Shown: piece after piece, positions 1 to 8,385 of the stretch
How positions within the stretch are numbered: position 1 is the stretch's first letter
Layout: the number at the start of each line of letters is the position of its first letter
Source of the DNA: Bacteroidota bacterium
GTDB lineage: Bacteria; Bacteroidota; Bacteroidia; Bacteroidales; Paludibacteraceae
Assembly: GCA_017860345.1 (NCBI GenBank)
Contig: JAFNAV010000030.1
Location: 1 to 34,171, forward strand
Direction: 5' to 3'
Length of the DNA stretch: 34,171 nucleotides
Translations under genes and position numbers: made by a program
The notes under the pieces: generated by a model
What the model saw: only the letters and a program-made list of their open reading frames with translations
Database searches by the model: none
What the model was told of the DNA's origin: nothing

Positions 1-2271
1 AATTAGATTTGCTCCTAAGGTAGCTTCAATGGTATACCCACTTAATGTACCAGCATTTACCCATTGCTTTGACCAGCCTCCCTGATGAGCAGCTTGCGGA
101 GCCAAAAGAAATTGATCAACTGTCTTAGCATTTGAATAAATTGCAGAGAAATTGAATTTTTTAAGGAAATCCACATCTATTCCAACTTCAACTTCAGTCG
201 TTTTCGAGGGTTTTAAATCTGGATTACCGCGCGTATATTTTTGTGCTACTCCATTTGTCACAGTCATCACTTCATACTGAGCTGCAAACGGAGGGCGCTG
301 TCCGGCAGTACCAATAGCAGCTCTTAATTTTAATTCATCCACACCATTAATCTTTACATCTTCTGTAACACGCCATGCTCCAGAAATACGATAATACGGT
401 TGCCATCTTTCATTTTTTCCAAAAAGCGATGAACCATCATATCTGAACATTCCATCAAAAATGTATTTTTCTTTATAATCCAAGTATAATATTGCAAAAG
501 CATTAGTAGCTACAACCTGCTCCTGCATAGAGGTATTAGTATGATTACCCTTGATTGCATCAAAACTTGGAACAGACTGTACTCCAAAGTCATATCCAGC
601 AGCATCAAATTCTTCGTATTTTCTGTTTTCATATAAATAACTTGCCTTAGCACGAACATTTACATCTCCAAACTTGGTACCATATGATAAACTCATCTGA
701 GCTTTTTCTGAGAAATCTGAACTGGTAAACTTATACATACTACCTTCAGAATACTGAGCACCAGAAGCACCTCTTTCATAAGTATTATAAGGGCTATACC
801 GAGTATAATGTACTGTAGAGTTTTCAAATGCATAGTCTCCAACCAGTTTAAGCGCATTTGTTATATTCCATGTTAACGAGTAACTTCCCAAAAATCTATT
901 TCTTTGATTCTCATTTTCTACTTTATAAATATTATATAATGGATTTTCAGTAGTTGCTTCCCATGGATCTGGCAAAAATTGATAGGGTTGTCCATCAGCG
1001 TTTTTAAGCTCTAAATCAACATCAGGTGACATCAGCAACAAATTAAAGAAGGCTCCACCATTGTACTTGTTCGTTGCATCATTACCCGGATAAGATTGTT
1101 TTGATTTAATATAAAGATTACTTGCGTTAAACGTTATATTCTCAGAAATCTTTTGATCAACATTGAATCTAAAACTATTTCTTTTATATCCTTGACCCGT
1201 TGATACGACTCCACTTTGTTTGTAATTTTCAAACGAAGCTAAAAAGCTGGTATTCTCAGATTTACTTTGAACGTTAATATAGTTTGTGTAAAAATCATTA
1301 CCCTTAAAAAACTTACTCTGCTGATCATATACCCGAGCGTAAGGATTATCCATATAGTGATCCGTATCAATAGCTCTCGCTCCTGAAATTCCATCATCAT
1401 ATCCTCCCTGATAGTTAGTTGGATAAGTAACACCAGCATACTTAGTATATGAATCAAAGTTTTGCCAATCCGAAGCAAGAGCATATTCGTGATGAGTTGC
1501 CAAATTATACTTATTAGACAATTGATTTACACCGTATTCATTTCTGAATGTTACAATTGTCTCATTCTTTCCAAGAGACTTTCCTCTCTTTGAAGTAATT
1601 ACGATAACCCCATTTCCGGCTTGCGACCCATACAATGCTGACGCAGACGCACCTTTTACAATTTCCATAGACTCAATATCGTCAACATTGATATCAGATA
1701 AGGTACCCTTCATCAAAACCCCGTCAACAATAATTAAAGGAGTTAGACTACCTGAAATCTGGTTTGCACCACGTATAATAATGGAAGTTCCATCACCAGG
1801 CTGCCCTGTTGAATTAACAACAGTAACACCTGCAACTTTTCCTTGTAAAGCAGAACCTGCTGAGGAAGAAGTAACTCCTTTTAAAGTTTCTTCTCCTACT
1901 TTAGTAACAGAAACAGATAGTTTTTTCTTTGAGGTTTCAGCCGCTACTCCGGAAACAATTACTTCATCAAGTTTGAAGTAGTCGCTTTCAAGTGTTACCT
2001 TTACTCCAGAGCGTGCTTCAACTTCAGTTGTTTTAAGTCCTACAAAGGATACAACTAAAATCGTTTTGTCTGAAGGTACATTTAAACTGAAACTTCCATC
2101 TACATTGGTTATAGTCCCCAAGGATGTTCCTTTTACAATAACCGATGCTCCAATAACTGGCAACCCATCTTCCGCCGAAAGCACTTTACCGCTTACGGAT
2201 TTTGACTGAGCATTAACCAAACCCACACCTATCAAAAACAGACAGGCCAATAAGAACGTTAGTTTTCTCAT
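1..2271 (-). CDS. SusC/RagA-family TonB-dependent outer-membrane receptor (3' end beyond window)
   Basis: The frame is open from the ATG at 2271 to base 1 with no stop, giving 757 residues of a family that usually has about 1000-1100, so the C-terminal barrel strands lie outside the window. The product has a signal peptide (MRKLTFLLACLF..., cleavage near residue 21), a carboxypeptidase-regulatory-like domain (about 25-110), a TonB-box-like segment (LDEVIVSG) and a plug domain with the SusC hallmarks IIIRGANQISGSLTPLIIVDG and ASALYGSQAGNGVIVITSKRG. The remainder is barrel. The family imports large nutrients across the outer membrane together with a SusD lipoprotein, whose gene would lie to the left. 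The leader and signal-peptide DNA closely match those of the second susC starting at 11538. The frame is the same where I checked it, near 2260, 1560, 600 and 60, so I see no frameshift. The substrate is unknown. Confidence 0.95.
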   Translation of the reverse strand, partial: MRKLTFLLACLFLIGVGLVNAQSKSVSGKVLSAEDGLPVIGASVIVKGTSLGTITNVDGSFSLNVPSDKTILVVSFVGLKTTEVEARSGVKVTLESDYFKLDEVIVSGVAAETSKKKLSVSVTKVGEETLKGVTSSSAGSALQGKVAGVTVVNSTGQPGDGTSIIIRGANQISGSLTPLIIVDGVLMKGTLSDINVDDIESMEIVKGASASALYGSQAGNGVIVITSKRGKSLGKNETIVTFRNEYGVNQLSNKYNLATHHEYALASDWQNFDSYTKYAGVTYPTNYQGGYDDGISGARAIDTDHYMDNPYARVYDQQSKFFKGNDFYTNYINVQSKSENTSFLASFENYKQSGVVSTGQGYKRNSFRFNVDQKISENITFNASNLYIKSKQSYPGNDATNKYNGGAFFNLLLMSPDVDLELKNADGQPYQFLPDPWEATTENPLYNIYKVENENQRNRFLGSYSLTWNITNALKLVGDYAFENSTVHYTRYSPYNTYERGASGAQYSEGSMYKFTSSDFSEKAQMSLSYGTKFGDVNVRAKASYLYENRKYEEFDAAGYDFGVQSVPSFDAIKGNHTNTSMQEQVVATNAFAILYLDYKEKYIFDGMFRYDGSSLFGKNERWQPYYRISGAWRVTEDVKINGVDELKLRAAIGTAGQRPPFAAQYEVMTVTNGVAQKYTRGNPDLKPSKTTEVEVGIDVDFLKKFNFSAIYSNAKTVDQFLLAPQAAHQGGWSKQWVNAGTLSGYTIEATLGANLI

Positions 2272-2338
2272 AAATTTGACATTTTGTTTAATAATCATTA
2301 ATTTGCGCTTATTAATATTTTTTAATGAAACTTGAGTG

Positions 2339-2369
2339 CAAAAATAAGTGATTACAATTAAAAAAACAA
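2339..2369 (-). promoter_or_regulatory. Bacteroidetes-type promoter for the left susC
   Basis: On the minus strand TTG (2369-2367) is followed after 20 bases by TATTTTTG (2346-2339), matching the TTG / TAnnTTTG pattern of the primary Bacteroidetes sigma factor. The -7 box is 68 bases from the ATG. The arrangement is repeated almost exactly upstream of the second susC (11607-11637), including a T-run directly after the TTG. Confidence 0.65.
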
Positions 2370-2700
2370 GCGTTTTTGCAAACAAAAAGAAAAAATATGC
2401 AGAAACTTACATGAAAAAGACATCAAAAACAGAGAAAAACATATCATTATGTAATATTTTTAAGATTTTAAATCATTGTAAATTAATCACAACTATCAAA
2501 TTACCAGATACTTACTAACACAAGGAAACAGAATAGGTTCCCACAATAAAAGTTATAACTTTTATTGTGAAAACACAAACAATCTATAAGCAATATGTTA
2601 GAAAAATTTCATTTCAAAAAACAAAAAAGCTAAATTCTACATTTATGTAACATTTATACTCAAAAAATTTATTAAATTCAAGTATTATATGTTTTTTTAT

Positions 2701-2740
2701 AGAAAAAAATAGGCTACTCCTGTACAGGAGCAGCCTATTT
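2701..2740 (-). terminator. Intrinsic terminator of the M16 peptidase gene
   Basis: AAATAGGCT (2707-2715) pairs with AGCCTATTT (2732-2740). An inner CTCCT-GTAC-AGGAG stem extends the hairpin, with only A and C unpaired between the two stems. On the minus strand a T-run (2706-2703) follows. It begins 18 bases past the peptidase stop codon. Confidence 0.9.
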
Positions 2741-2757
2741 AAACTTTAAAAATGTAG

Positions 2758-5643
2758 TTATTTACCACCAAACAATGACGACGGACTTAGTTTCATCACC
2801 TTTGCTTTATATTCAATTTTCTTGAGATCTATCGTTTTTGGATCACCGGTTATTACAATAGTAATTGGTTTTCCTTTGATGTTTTTATTATAGAAGTCTA
2901 CAATATTATCAAATGTCAGATTATTTATTTTAGGAATATTAATTTTTGCCGGATCGTCAGTATAGCCTAAAAGTTTCCAACTCTCATAAGTTTGACTTTG
3001 ATTTCTGAATGTTGGTTTGGCAGACAAATAAATTTGTTTGATATAGTTCTTGACATTATCAATACGTTCGGGATACAAGGGCATGTTTTCCAAAAGTTTT
3101 AAATAAAGAGCTATAGCATCTGTTACTTTATCGTTTTGCGTTCCAATATAACCTACAAAATATGATTTTTTATTCTGCACTGGAGGTGTACTCATATGTC
3201 CATAACTTGTATACGCCATTGAGTTTTTCTCTCTTATCTCATCCATTACCAGCCCATTAAAACCACCGCTAAAATACTGATAAAAAGCATCATACATTAT
3301 TTCATCTTCAATTTTATACTCAGGGCCATTGATATAAAAATAAATTTTGGCTTGCTGAGCATCCGTATTGGGCATAAAATAAATAGTTGGTTGATCGTAG
3401 GTTACTCGCTCCTTAACAACTGGCGACTCTGACTTAACAATACCTTCTTTCAAAGGAAGATTCTCCTTAAGTGTCTTTTCAACTTCAGTCAGAGGTTTTC
3501 TTCCAACATAAAAAATGTCAGCTTCGTAGTTAGTTGCCCGAATAATCTCACCTGTTAATTCGGAAATTTGGAGTCCATACACCTTTTCGTCGCTCAAGCG
3601 ATCAATATAAGCCGACTTATCTTTATAAAGCGCATATTCCATCATCGCATTAGCAAGAGTGGATGCGTCGGATTTCTCGATCGAATAACGTGCCTGCAAC
3701 TCATTCCCTTTCACCTGATCAAGCTGCTTGTTTTCAAGCTTAGGAAGTAAAATCTGACGGCTAATCATTTTACACACTTCAGCCAGATTCTCTTCTTTGC
3801 CAAATACCCGCACGTACAAATAGTCGTCGGTAACTGAAAAAGAGCTTTGAGCACCCAGTTGGCTGTACTGCTTCCTAACTTCTTTAGCATCGCTCGATGG
3901 CATAATACCGGCATAATTCATCAGTGGTGCTGCATATTTCAACTTTGGCATTTTTTCAACACCAACTCCATATCTAATGACCATTGAAAATATATCGTTT
4001 TGCGGATTTGGAGTATAATGAAGTCTAATTCCGTCGTACAAACTACTATTTTGAGTAGATGAAAGATCATTGTAGGTCTCAGGCTGGTTACCTAACGGAA
4101 TGTTTCTCAACTGCTTTGCATATTCAGAAGATTCTCCTGCAGGCTGGTCAATCGGTTTAATCTCAGGTTTTTTAAGTTTATTTTTTTTCGGTTCACCCTG
4201 TTCTATAGAGACCGTAACTCTATTACCACCAAAGTACTTCGCAGCAACACGCTTAACATCATCCATGGTTATATTAGACAACCTGTTTTTATAATCCGAA
4301 AGGTAATCTTCTTTCAAATTATAAACAAATAGTTCAGTAAGTAATTCTGTTTTATCATCAGGATCTTCGAACATAAGCTCATACTGCCTCAACATCGCAT
4401 CCTTAGCCGCTTTTAAACTCCATTCCTCTATCTCACCTTTGCGCAATTTTTCAATCTCACTGAACACAATTTTTTCAGTAGCTTTATCTGATTCGTACAG
4501 GCGCTGATTAATGTCGTAATAAGGTATCGACATAACTAATACGCGTCCATCTTCACGTCTGGCATCATTATATACAGATGCTGAAGATATATCACCATTT
4601 AAGGACAATTTATCAAGCAAACCGGTTTTGGCCGAGTTTGACAGTAATTGAGAACAAACATCCAGCAATAATTCATCCGGATGCCCCTTTTTCACACCCT
4701 GAAAACCCCATACAACTTGCGGATAGTAGGAAATTTTAGCTTTATATACAGGATTTTTCGAAAAATCCGCCGGTTGGCATGCTTGCCGATCGGGCACAGC
4801 CTTTGCTTTTAATCTTCCAAATTTCTCCTTTACAAGCGGTATTACCTTGTCAGAATCAAAGTTACCCACTATAATCAATGCCATATTTGAAGGCACATAC
4901 CACGTATTATAAAATTCAATCAGTTTACTTAAGCGAGGATTTTTCAGATGATCTGCTGTTCCAATAATATCCCTTCCATAAGGAGCATTATTATATACAG
5001 AAGAAAAAATGAAATTATTTGACTGCCTGTCTCTTCTATCCTGAAACATATTATACTCTTCAAAAACATTCTCAAGTTCTGCCTGAAAAGAACGAAATAC
5101 CGGATTTATAAACCTTTCAGAACTTACATCGAGCCATTTTTCCATCTGAAAAGCAGGGAATTTATTGAAAAAAACGGTCATATCGTAGCTTGTACCGGCA
5201 TTCAGTCCGTTACCTCCTATTACGCCTTCGATAAGATTTGAGAACTCGCTTGTTTTAGTGTATTTGGCTGCAGCCAACGACTCCCTGTTGATCTGCTGGG
5301 TCAAGGTGTCGCGTTTCACAGGGTCTGTTGTAATAGCCAACTCATCATACATCTTTACTATGTTGTCGTAATGCGGTTTTTCCTTTTCCCAGTTTAAAGC
5401 ACCGATTTTTTCTGTACCTTTAAACAACACATGCTCAAGATAATGAGCTAATCCGGTATAGTCCTTGGGCTCATCAATAGAGCCGGCTCTTACCACAACT
5501 CGTCCCGTAACATCAGGTTGATTTTTATCTTCCCAAAGATAAACAGTCAGCCCGTTATCTAATTGTAAACGTTTAAAACTATCTGTGGCAAAACTTGAAA
5601 CCACTACGAACATTAGCATACAAACAATAAAAACTCTTTTCAT
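2758..5643 (-). CDS. Secreted M16 (pitrilysin/insulinase family) zinc metallopeptidase
   Basis: The 961-residue product has a signal peptide (cleavage near SSFA/TD, residue 19) and the inverted zinc motif HYLEH at 67-71, where H67 and H71 bind zinc and E70 is the catalytic base. The third ligand is probably E195 or E196 in ENVFEEYNMF. It lies farther downstream than usual because about 45 residues (85-130) are inserted after the motif. The length fits a double-length M16 protein with an active N-terminal half and an inactive C-terminal half, forming a clam-shell chamber that cuts peptides or unfolded segments. I infer a periplasmic or outer-membrane location from the signal peptide. It has its own terminator and a possible -7 box (TATTTTTG, 5715-5708) without a good -33, so it is probably monocistronic. 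It lies between two susC loci, which suggests peptide processing. Confidence 0.93.
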   Translation of the reverse strand: MKRVFIVCMLMFVVVSSFATDSFKRLQLDNGLTVYLWEDKNQPDVTGRVVVRAGSIDEPKDYTGLAHYLEHVLFKGTEKIGALNWEKEKPHYDNIVKMYDELAITTDPVKRDTLTQQINRESLAAAKYTKTSEFSNLIEGVIGGNGLNAGTSYDMTVFFNKFPAFQMEKWLDVSSERFINPVFRSFQAELENVFEEYNMFQDRRDRQSNNFIFSSVYNNAPYGRDIIGTADHLKNPRLSKLIEFYNTWYVPSNMALIIVGNFDSDKVIPLVKEKFGRLKAKAVPDRQACQPADFSKNPVYKAKISYYPQVVWGFQGVKKGHPDELLLDVCSQLLSNSAKTGLLDKLSLNGDISSASVYNDARREDGRVLVMSIPYYDINQRLYESDKATEKIVFSEIEKLRKGEIEEWSLKAAKDAMLRQYELMFEDPDDKTELLTELFVYNLKEDYLSDYKNRLSNITMDDVKRVAAKYFGGNRVTVSIEQGEPKKNKLKKPEIKPIDQPAGESSEYAKQLRNIPLGNQPETYNDLSSTQNSSLYDGIRLHYTPNPQNDIFSMVIRYGVGVEKMPKLKYAAPLMNYAGIMPSSDAKEVRKQYSQLGAQSSFSVTDDYLYVRVFGKEENLAEVCKMISRQILLPKLENKQLDQVKGNELQARYSIEKSDASTLANAMMEYALYKDKSAYIDRLSDEKVYGLQISELTGEIIRATNYEADIFYVGRKPLTEVEKTLKENLPLKEGIVKSESPVVKERVTYDQPTIYFMPNTDAQQAKIYFYINGPEYKIEDEIMYDAFYQYFSGGFNGLVMDEIREKNSMAYTSYGHMSTPPVQNKKSYFVGYIGTQNDKVTDAIALYLKLLENMPLYPERIDNVKNYIKQIYLSAKPTFRNQSQTYESWKLLGYTDDPAKINIPKINNLTFDNIVDFYNKNIKGKPITIVITGDPKTIDLKKIEYKAKVMKLSPSSLFGGK

Positions 5644-5947
5644 TTAATTAAAAATTTGATTATTAATAATATTATAATTCCTATATTTTATATTAAAAAG
5701 ATACGTACAAAAATATGAAAAAATCAACAAAATATATAAAACTAACTGTGAAAATAACAAAAAACATCTTTGTAATAACACTTTAACTATAAGATATAAT
5801 TTTGTGTACTTCAAAACAAGTGTAATTATATGAATATTTTTTAAATAAGCTGAAAATCACAATAAAAAAATACCCGAAAAGAAATCGCTCTTTTCGGGTA
5901 GTAATACAATTAAAAAGATTTGTCTTAAAACAAGTCCTTACAATTAT
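5644..5947. other. Intergenic region, 304 bp
   Basis: It holds the terminator of the SusCD operon (5864-5900) and, near 5708-5715, a possible -7 box for the M16 gene. The rest is AT-rich and I see nothing else in it. Confidence 0.6.
5864..5900 (-). terminator. Intrinsic terminator of the SusC-SusD-lipoprotein operon
   Basis: TACCCGAAAAGA (5871-5882) pairs perfectly with TCTTTTCGGGTA (5889-5900) around the 6-base loop AATCGC. On the minus strand it is followed by seven T residues (5870-5864). It lies about 48 bases after the last gene of the operon. Confidence 0.93.
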
Positions 5948-6772
5948 TTAAGGAAGGGTGAAAACTTCTTCATCACCAAGTTCCTCATAATACAAATCAT
6001 TGATTGTTGGATAATACATCCTAAAATCCAGTGAAAGCGTAAATACTTTATTAATAAAAGTACCTGTACCTTGAGCAAACAGAGGAGCTACAGCACTTTC
6101 AAGTCCAACTTGTTGACGTGCAACGGTAGCAGTAGTACCATTTACTGTTATTACCATATTATAGCCTGTCCCATAAGGATTTACAGCCCTGTACACATCA
6201 TAATCTTTTGCTTTCTGCATTTGCACAGCAAGCCCCGTCTTAACAAACCAAGTTGAATTAAGTTTACTTTCTCCAAGACTTTCCCAGCTATAATCCTTTA
6301 AAACTGTTACAGTTGCTTTCTTAACACCATATGCCATTTTCTTTGTTGTTTGTACAGAATTCACCAAAGTTGTATAAGTTCCGTACTTTACAAGTTTAGT
6401 TGAATCAACATTTAAATCAACAGTGACCGTGTATGATTTTGATAATTCTGCATTTGCCAACGAAAACTTAACTAAAGCCTGTTCTTCCCCATCAGCAAAT
6501 GTTACGCTTGTTGGTATACTAAACACAGCATTATTGTAAGTAAGCGTCAAAGGCACAGTCAATTCCCCATTAGTATTAGTTCGCACTACAGGAATTGTTG
6601 CTTCAGTAACGTCAGGTGTATACTTCAATGTTCCGGTCGACCACAACAAACTTAGCCCTACCGGCTCATCAGAACCTGGAGTATAAATTTCGCCAATATT
6701 TTCTTTATCACAAGATGATACGAATGCTATTAAAAGCAAACCATATACTATTTTATATAAATTACTTCTCAT
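5948..6772 (-). CDS. Surface lipoprotein in the SusE position, beta-sandwich domain
   Basis: The 274-residue protein has a lipoprotein signal ending in the lipobox FVSSC. The acylated residue would be C21, followed by DKEN, acidic residues of the kind associated with surface export of Bacteroidetes lipoproteins. Residues about 40-125 (TATIPVVRT..., VTFADGEEQALVKF, SYTVTVDL) read as a Calx-beta or DUF1735-like beta-sandwich. The C-terminal part (WESLGESKLNSTWF onward) is a second small beta domain I cannot name. It is the third gene after susC and susD, 32 bases downstream of susD and ahead of the operon terminator. By position it should bind the operon's nutrient at the cell surface, like SusE/F-type proteins, but there is no clear sequence match to those. 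Confidence 0.8.
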   Translation of the reverse strand: MRSNLYKIVYGLLLIAFVSSCDKENIGEIYTPGSDEPVGLSLLWSTGTLKYTPDVTEATIPVVRTNTNGELTVPLTLTYNNAVFSIPTSVTFADGEEQALVKFSLANAELSKSYTVTVDLNVDSTKLVKYGTYTTLVNSVQTTKKMAYGVKKATVTVLKDYSWESLGESKLNSTWFVKTGLAVQMQKAKDYDVYRAVNPYGTGYNMVITVNGTTATVARQQVGLESAVAPLFAQGTGTFINKVFTLSLDFRMYYPTINDLYYEELGDEEVFTLP

Positions 6773-6804
6773 AAATTTTTGTATTTTAATGATTTAGCCA
6801 GAGC

Positions 6805-8355
6805 TTATTTTTGATCTCCAAGTGGATTTTGGTCAACTTCGAAAGTCATACTCTTGTTTCCGTCAAATTCAGTTTGCGGAATAGTAAGTACCCATGCGTA
6901 ACTTTCTGGATTTTGAGTATTAACACCTGAAATTAGCGCAGACGAAGGCCATCCCATAGCCGTTGTACGCTTAAATCCTTGTTTCAAACGTTTAATATCA
7001 TAGATACGTCCAACTTCTCCCCACAATTCAATACGACGTTGAATTAAAATTTCCTCAAGCAAAGAACCTGTTTCATCAGTAGTAAGAGCGCCAAGTTCAG
7101 TACCAGTTTTTGTTGTATTATAACCAGGATCACGAGTTACCATATATTCTTTAAGTAAGTTACGTGCATCAGCTTCTTTACCTGCTATATGACAAAGCGC
7201 TTCAGCTTCTGTGAGATACATTTCTTCTACACGCATCCACAACTTATCTCCCAACCCTTTAACCGGATCAGAAAATCTAAACTTAACCTGCAGATACGGA
7301 GCAGCTGGATTACTTGTCTGATTAGGATTCCACCATTGCCTGCGCACATCGTTAGAACTCATCTTTGCATAAAGCAAGGAATTGATACATTTTGGAGCTC
7401 TATATCCATAGTTTTGGGTACCAGGAAGCATTGATAATGCGTCCATATGATACAAAAATGGTCCCCAACCGGGTGTTTGTGTTTCAATAATTTCTGCACC
7501 CCACATTACATTAGACAGAGTACGATCATTCATTCCACTTGTCAAATCGGCACCTTCACCTAAAGTGTAATTAGAGCGAGCAATATGAGCAGCATCAGCT
7601 GCAGCCTGCCACTCATTGGTAACTAAGCATATACGAGCTTTAATACCATTAGCTACATAATAATCAATATGAGTTTTATGCTTTTGAGTTGGTGCATTTT
7701 GTAATAACTCTACAGCTTTATCTATATCACTACGAATTAATTCATAAGTTTTAGAAAGCGTAGCACGAGGTTGACCTTCAGTACCAGCACTTGTAGGTTC
7801 AGTATACAGAGGTAAACCCGGTTCATTTTCGTGACCTTTATATGTACGTGCAAAAGTCATGGCCAGATAATGATAACTATAGGCGCGGATAGCATAAGCC
7901 TGTCCAACAACGTAGTTAATATCTTCAGGAAGTCCAGTCATTTTATCCTTAGCAGCAATAATGTAATTTGCATTAGCAATAAGTCGATAATAGCCATTCC
8001 AAACATCATAAGAACGCCATGCACTAGAAGTATATCGCGACTTCACATTATAGATACAATCATACCAATACCACCCACTTCCTTGAGCTTTCATTACCAT
8101 ATCTTCACCCATAACATCAGCCATAAGCGTCCATGCCGTAATACCATCACATTGTTGAACGTTAGCCGTAGTTGACCAACCCTGTGTGTACATCATGCGA
8201 TAAATACCGTTCAAAGGTACCAAAGCCGCAGTTGCTGAACTAAACATGCTTTCTCCCGAAGCCTGCGTGGTAGGTACTGTTTCCAGGAACTTATCCTCAC
8301 AACTGGTAGTTAAGAATGCTACCAGCACTAATATATATGCAAATATTTTTTTCAT
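6805..8355 (-). CDS. SusD/RagB-family nutrient-binding outer-membrane lipoprotein
   Basis: The 516-residue protein has a lipobox (FLTTSC, C19) followed by EDKFLET, the usual SusD start. Family features include the TPR-rich helical core, the N-terminal segment with FSSATAALVPLNGIYRMMY, the late motif EEMYLTEAEALCHIAG, the signature ILIQRRIELWGEVGRIYDIKRLK, and a C-terminal FEVDQNPLGDQK. SusD proteins form the lid over the SusC barrel and capture substrate. The gene starts 30 bases after susC and is surely co-transcribed with it. The substrate cannot be read from the sequence. No glycoside hydrolase is nearby, while peptidase genes flank the operon. Confidence 0.95.
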   Translation of the reverse strand: MKKIFAYILVLVAFLTTSCEDKFLETVPTTQASGESMFSSATAALVPLNGIYRMMYTQGWSTTANVQQCDGITAWTLMADVMGEDMVMKAQGSGWYWYDCIYNVKSRYTSSAWRSYDVWNGYYRLIANANYIIAAKDKMTGLPEDINYVVGQAYAIRAYSYHYLAMTFARTYKGHENEPGLPLYTEPTSAGTEGQPRATLSKTYELIRSDIDKAVELLQNAPTQKHKTHIDYYVANGIKARICLVTNEWQAAADAAHIARSNYTLGEGADLTSGMNDRTLSNVMWGAEIIETQTPGWGPFLYHMDALSMLPGTQNYGYRAPKCINSLLYAKMSSNDVRRQWWNPNQTSNPAAPYLQVKFRFSDPVKGLGDKLWMRVEEMYLTEAEALCHIAGKEADARNLLKEYMVTRDPGYNTTKTGTELGALTTDETGSLLEEILIQRRIELWGEVGRIYDIKRLKQGFKRTTAMGWPSSALISGVNTQNPESYAWVLTIPQTEFDGNKSMTFEVDQNPLGDQK

Positions 8356-8385
8356 TTTTATTCCTTTTATTATTATAAATACTTC

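Larger units (their letters stand above)
2272..2757. other. AT-rich intergenic region, 486 bp
   Basis: It holds the leader and promoter of the left susC (2272-2369) and the terminator of the M16 peptidase gene (2707-2740). The stretch 2370-2700 is very AT-rich. I see no open frame, tRNA or clear repeat in it. Confidence 0.7.
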
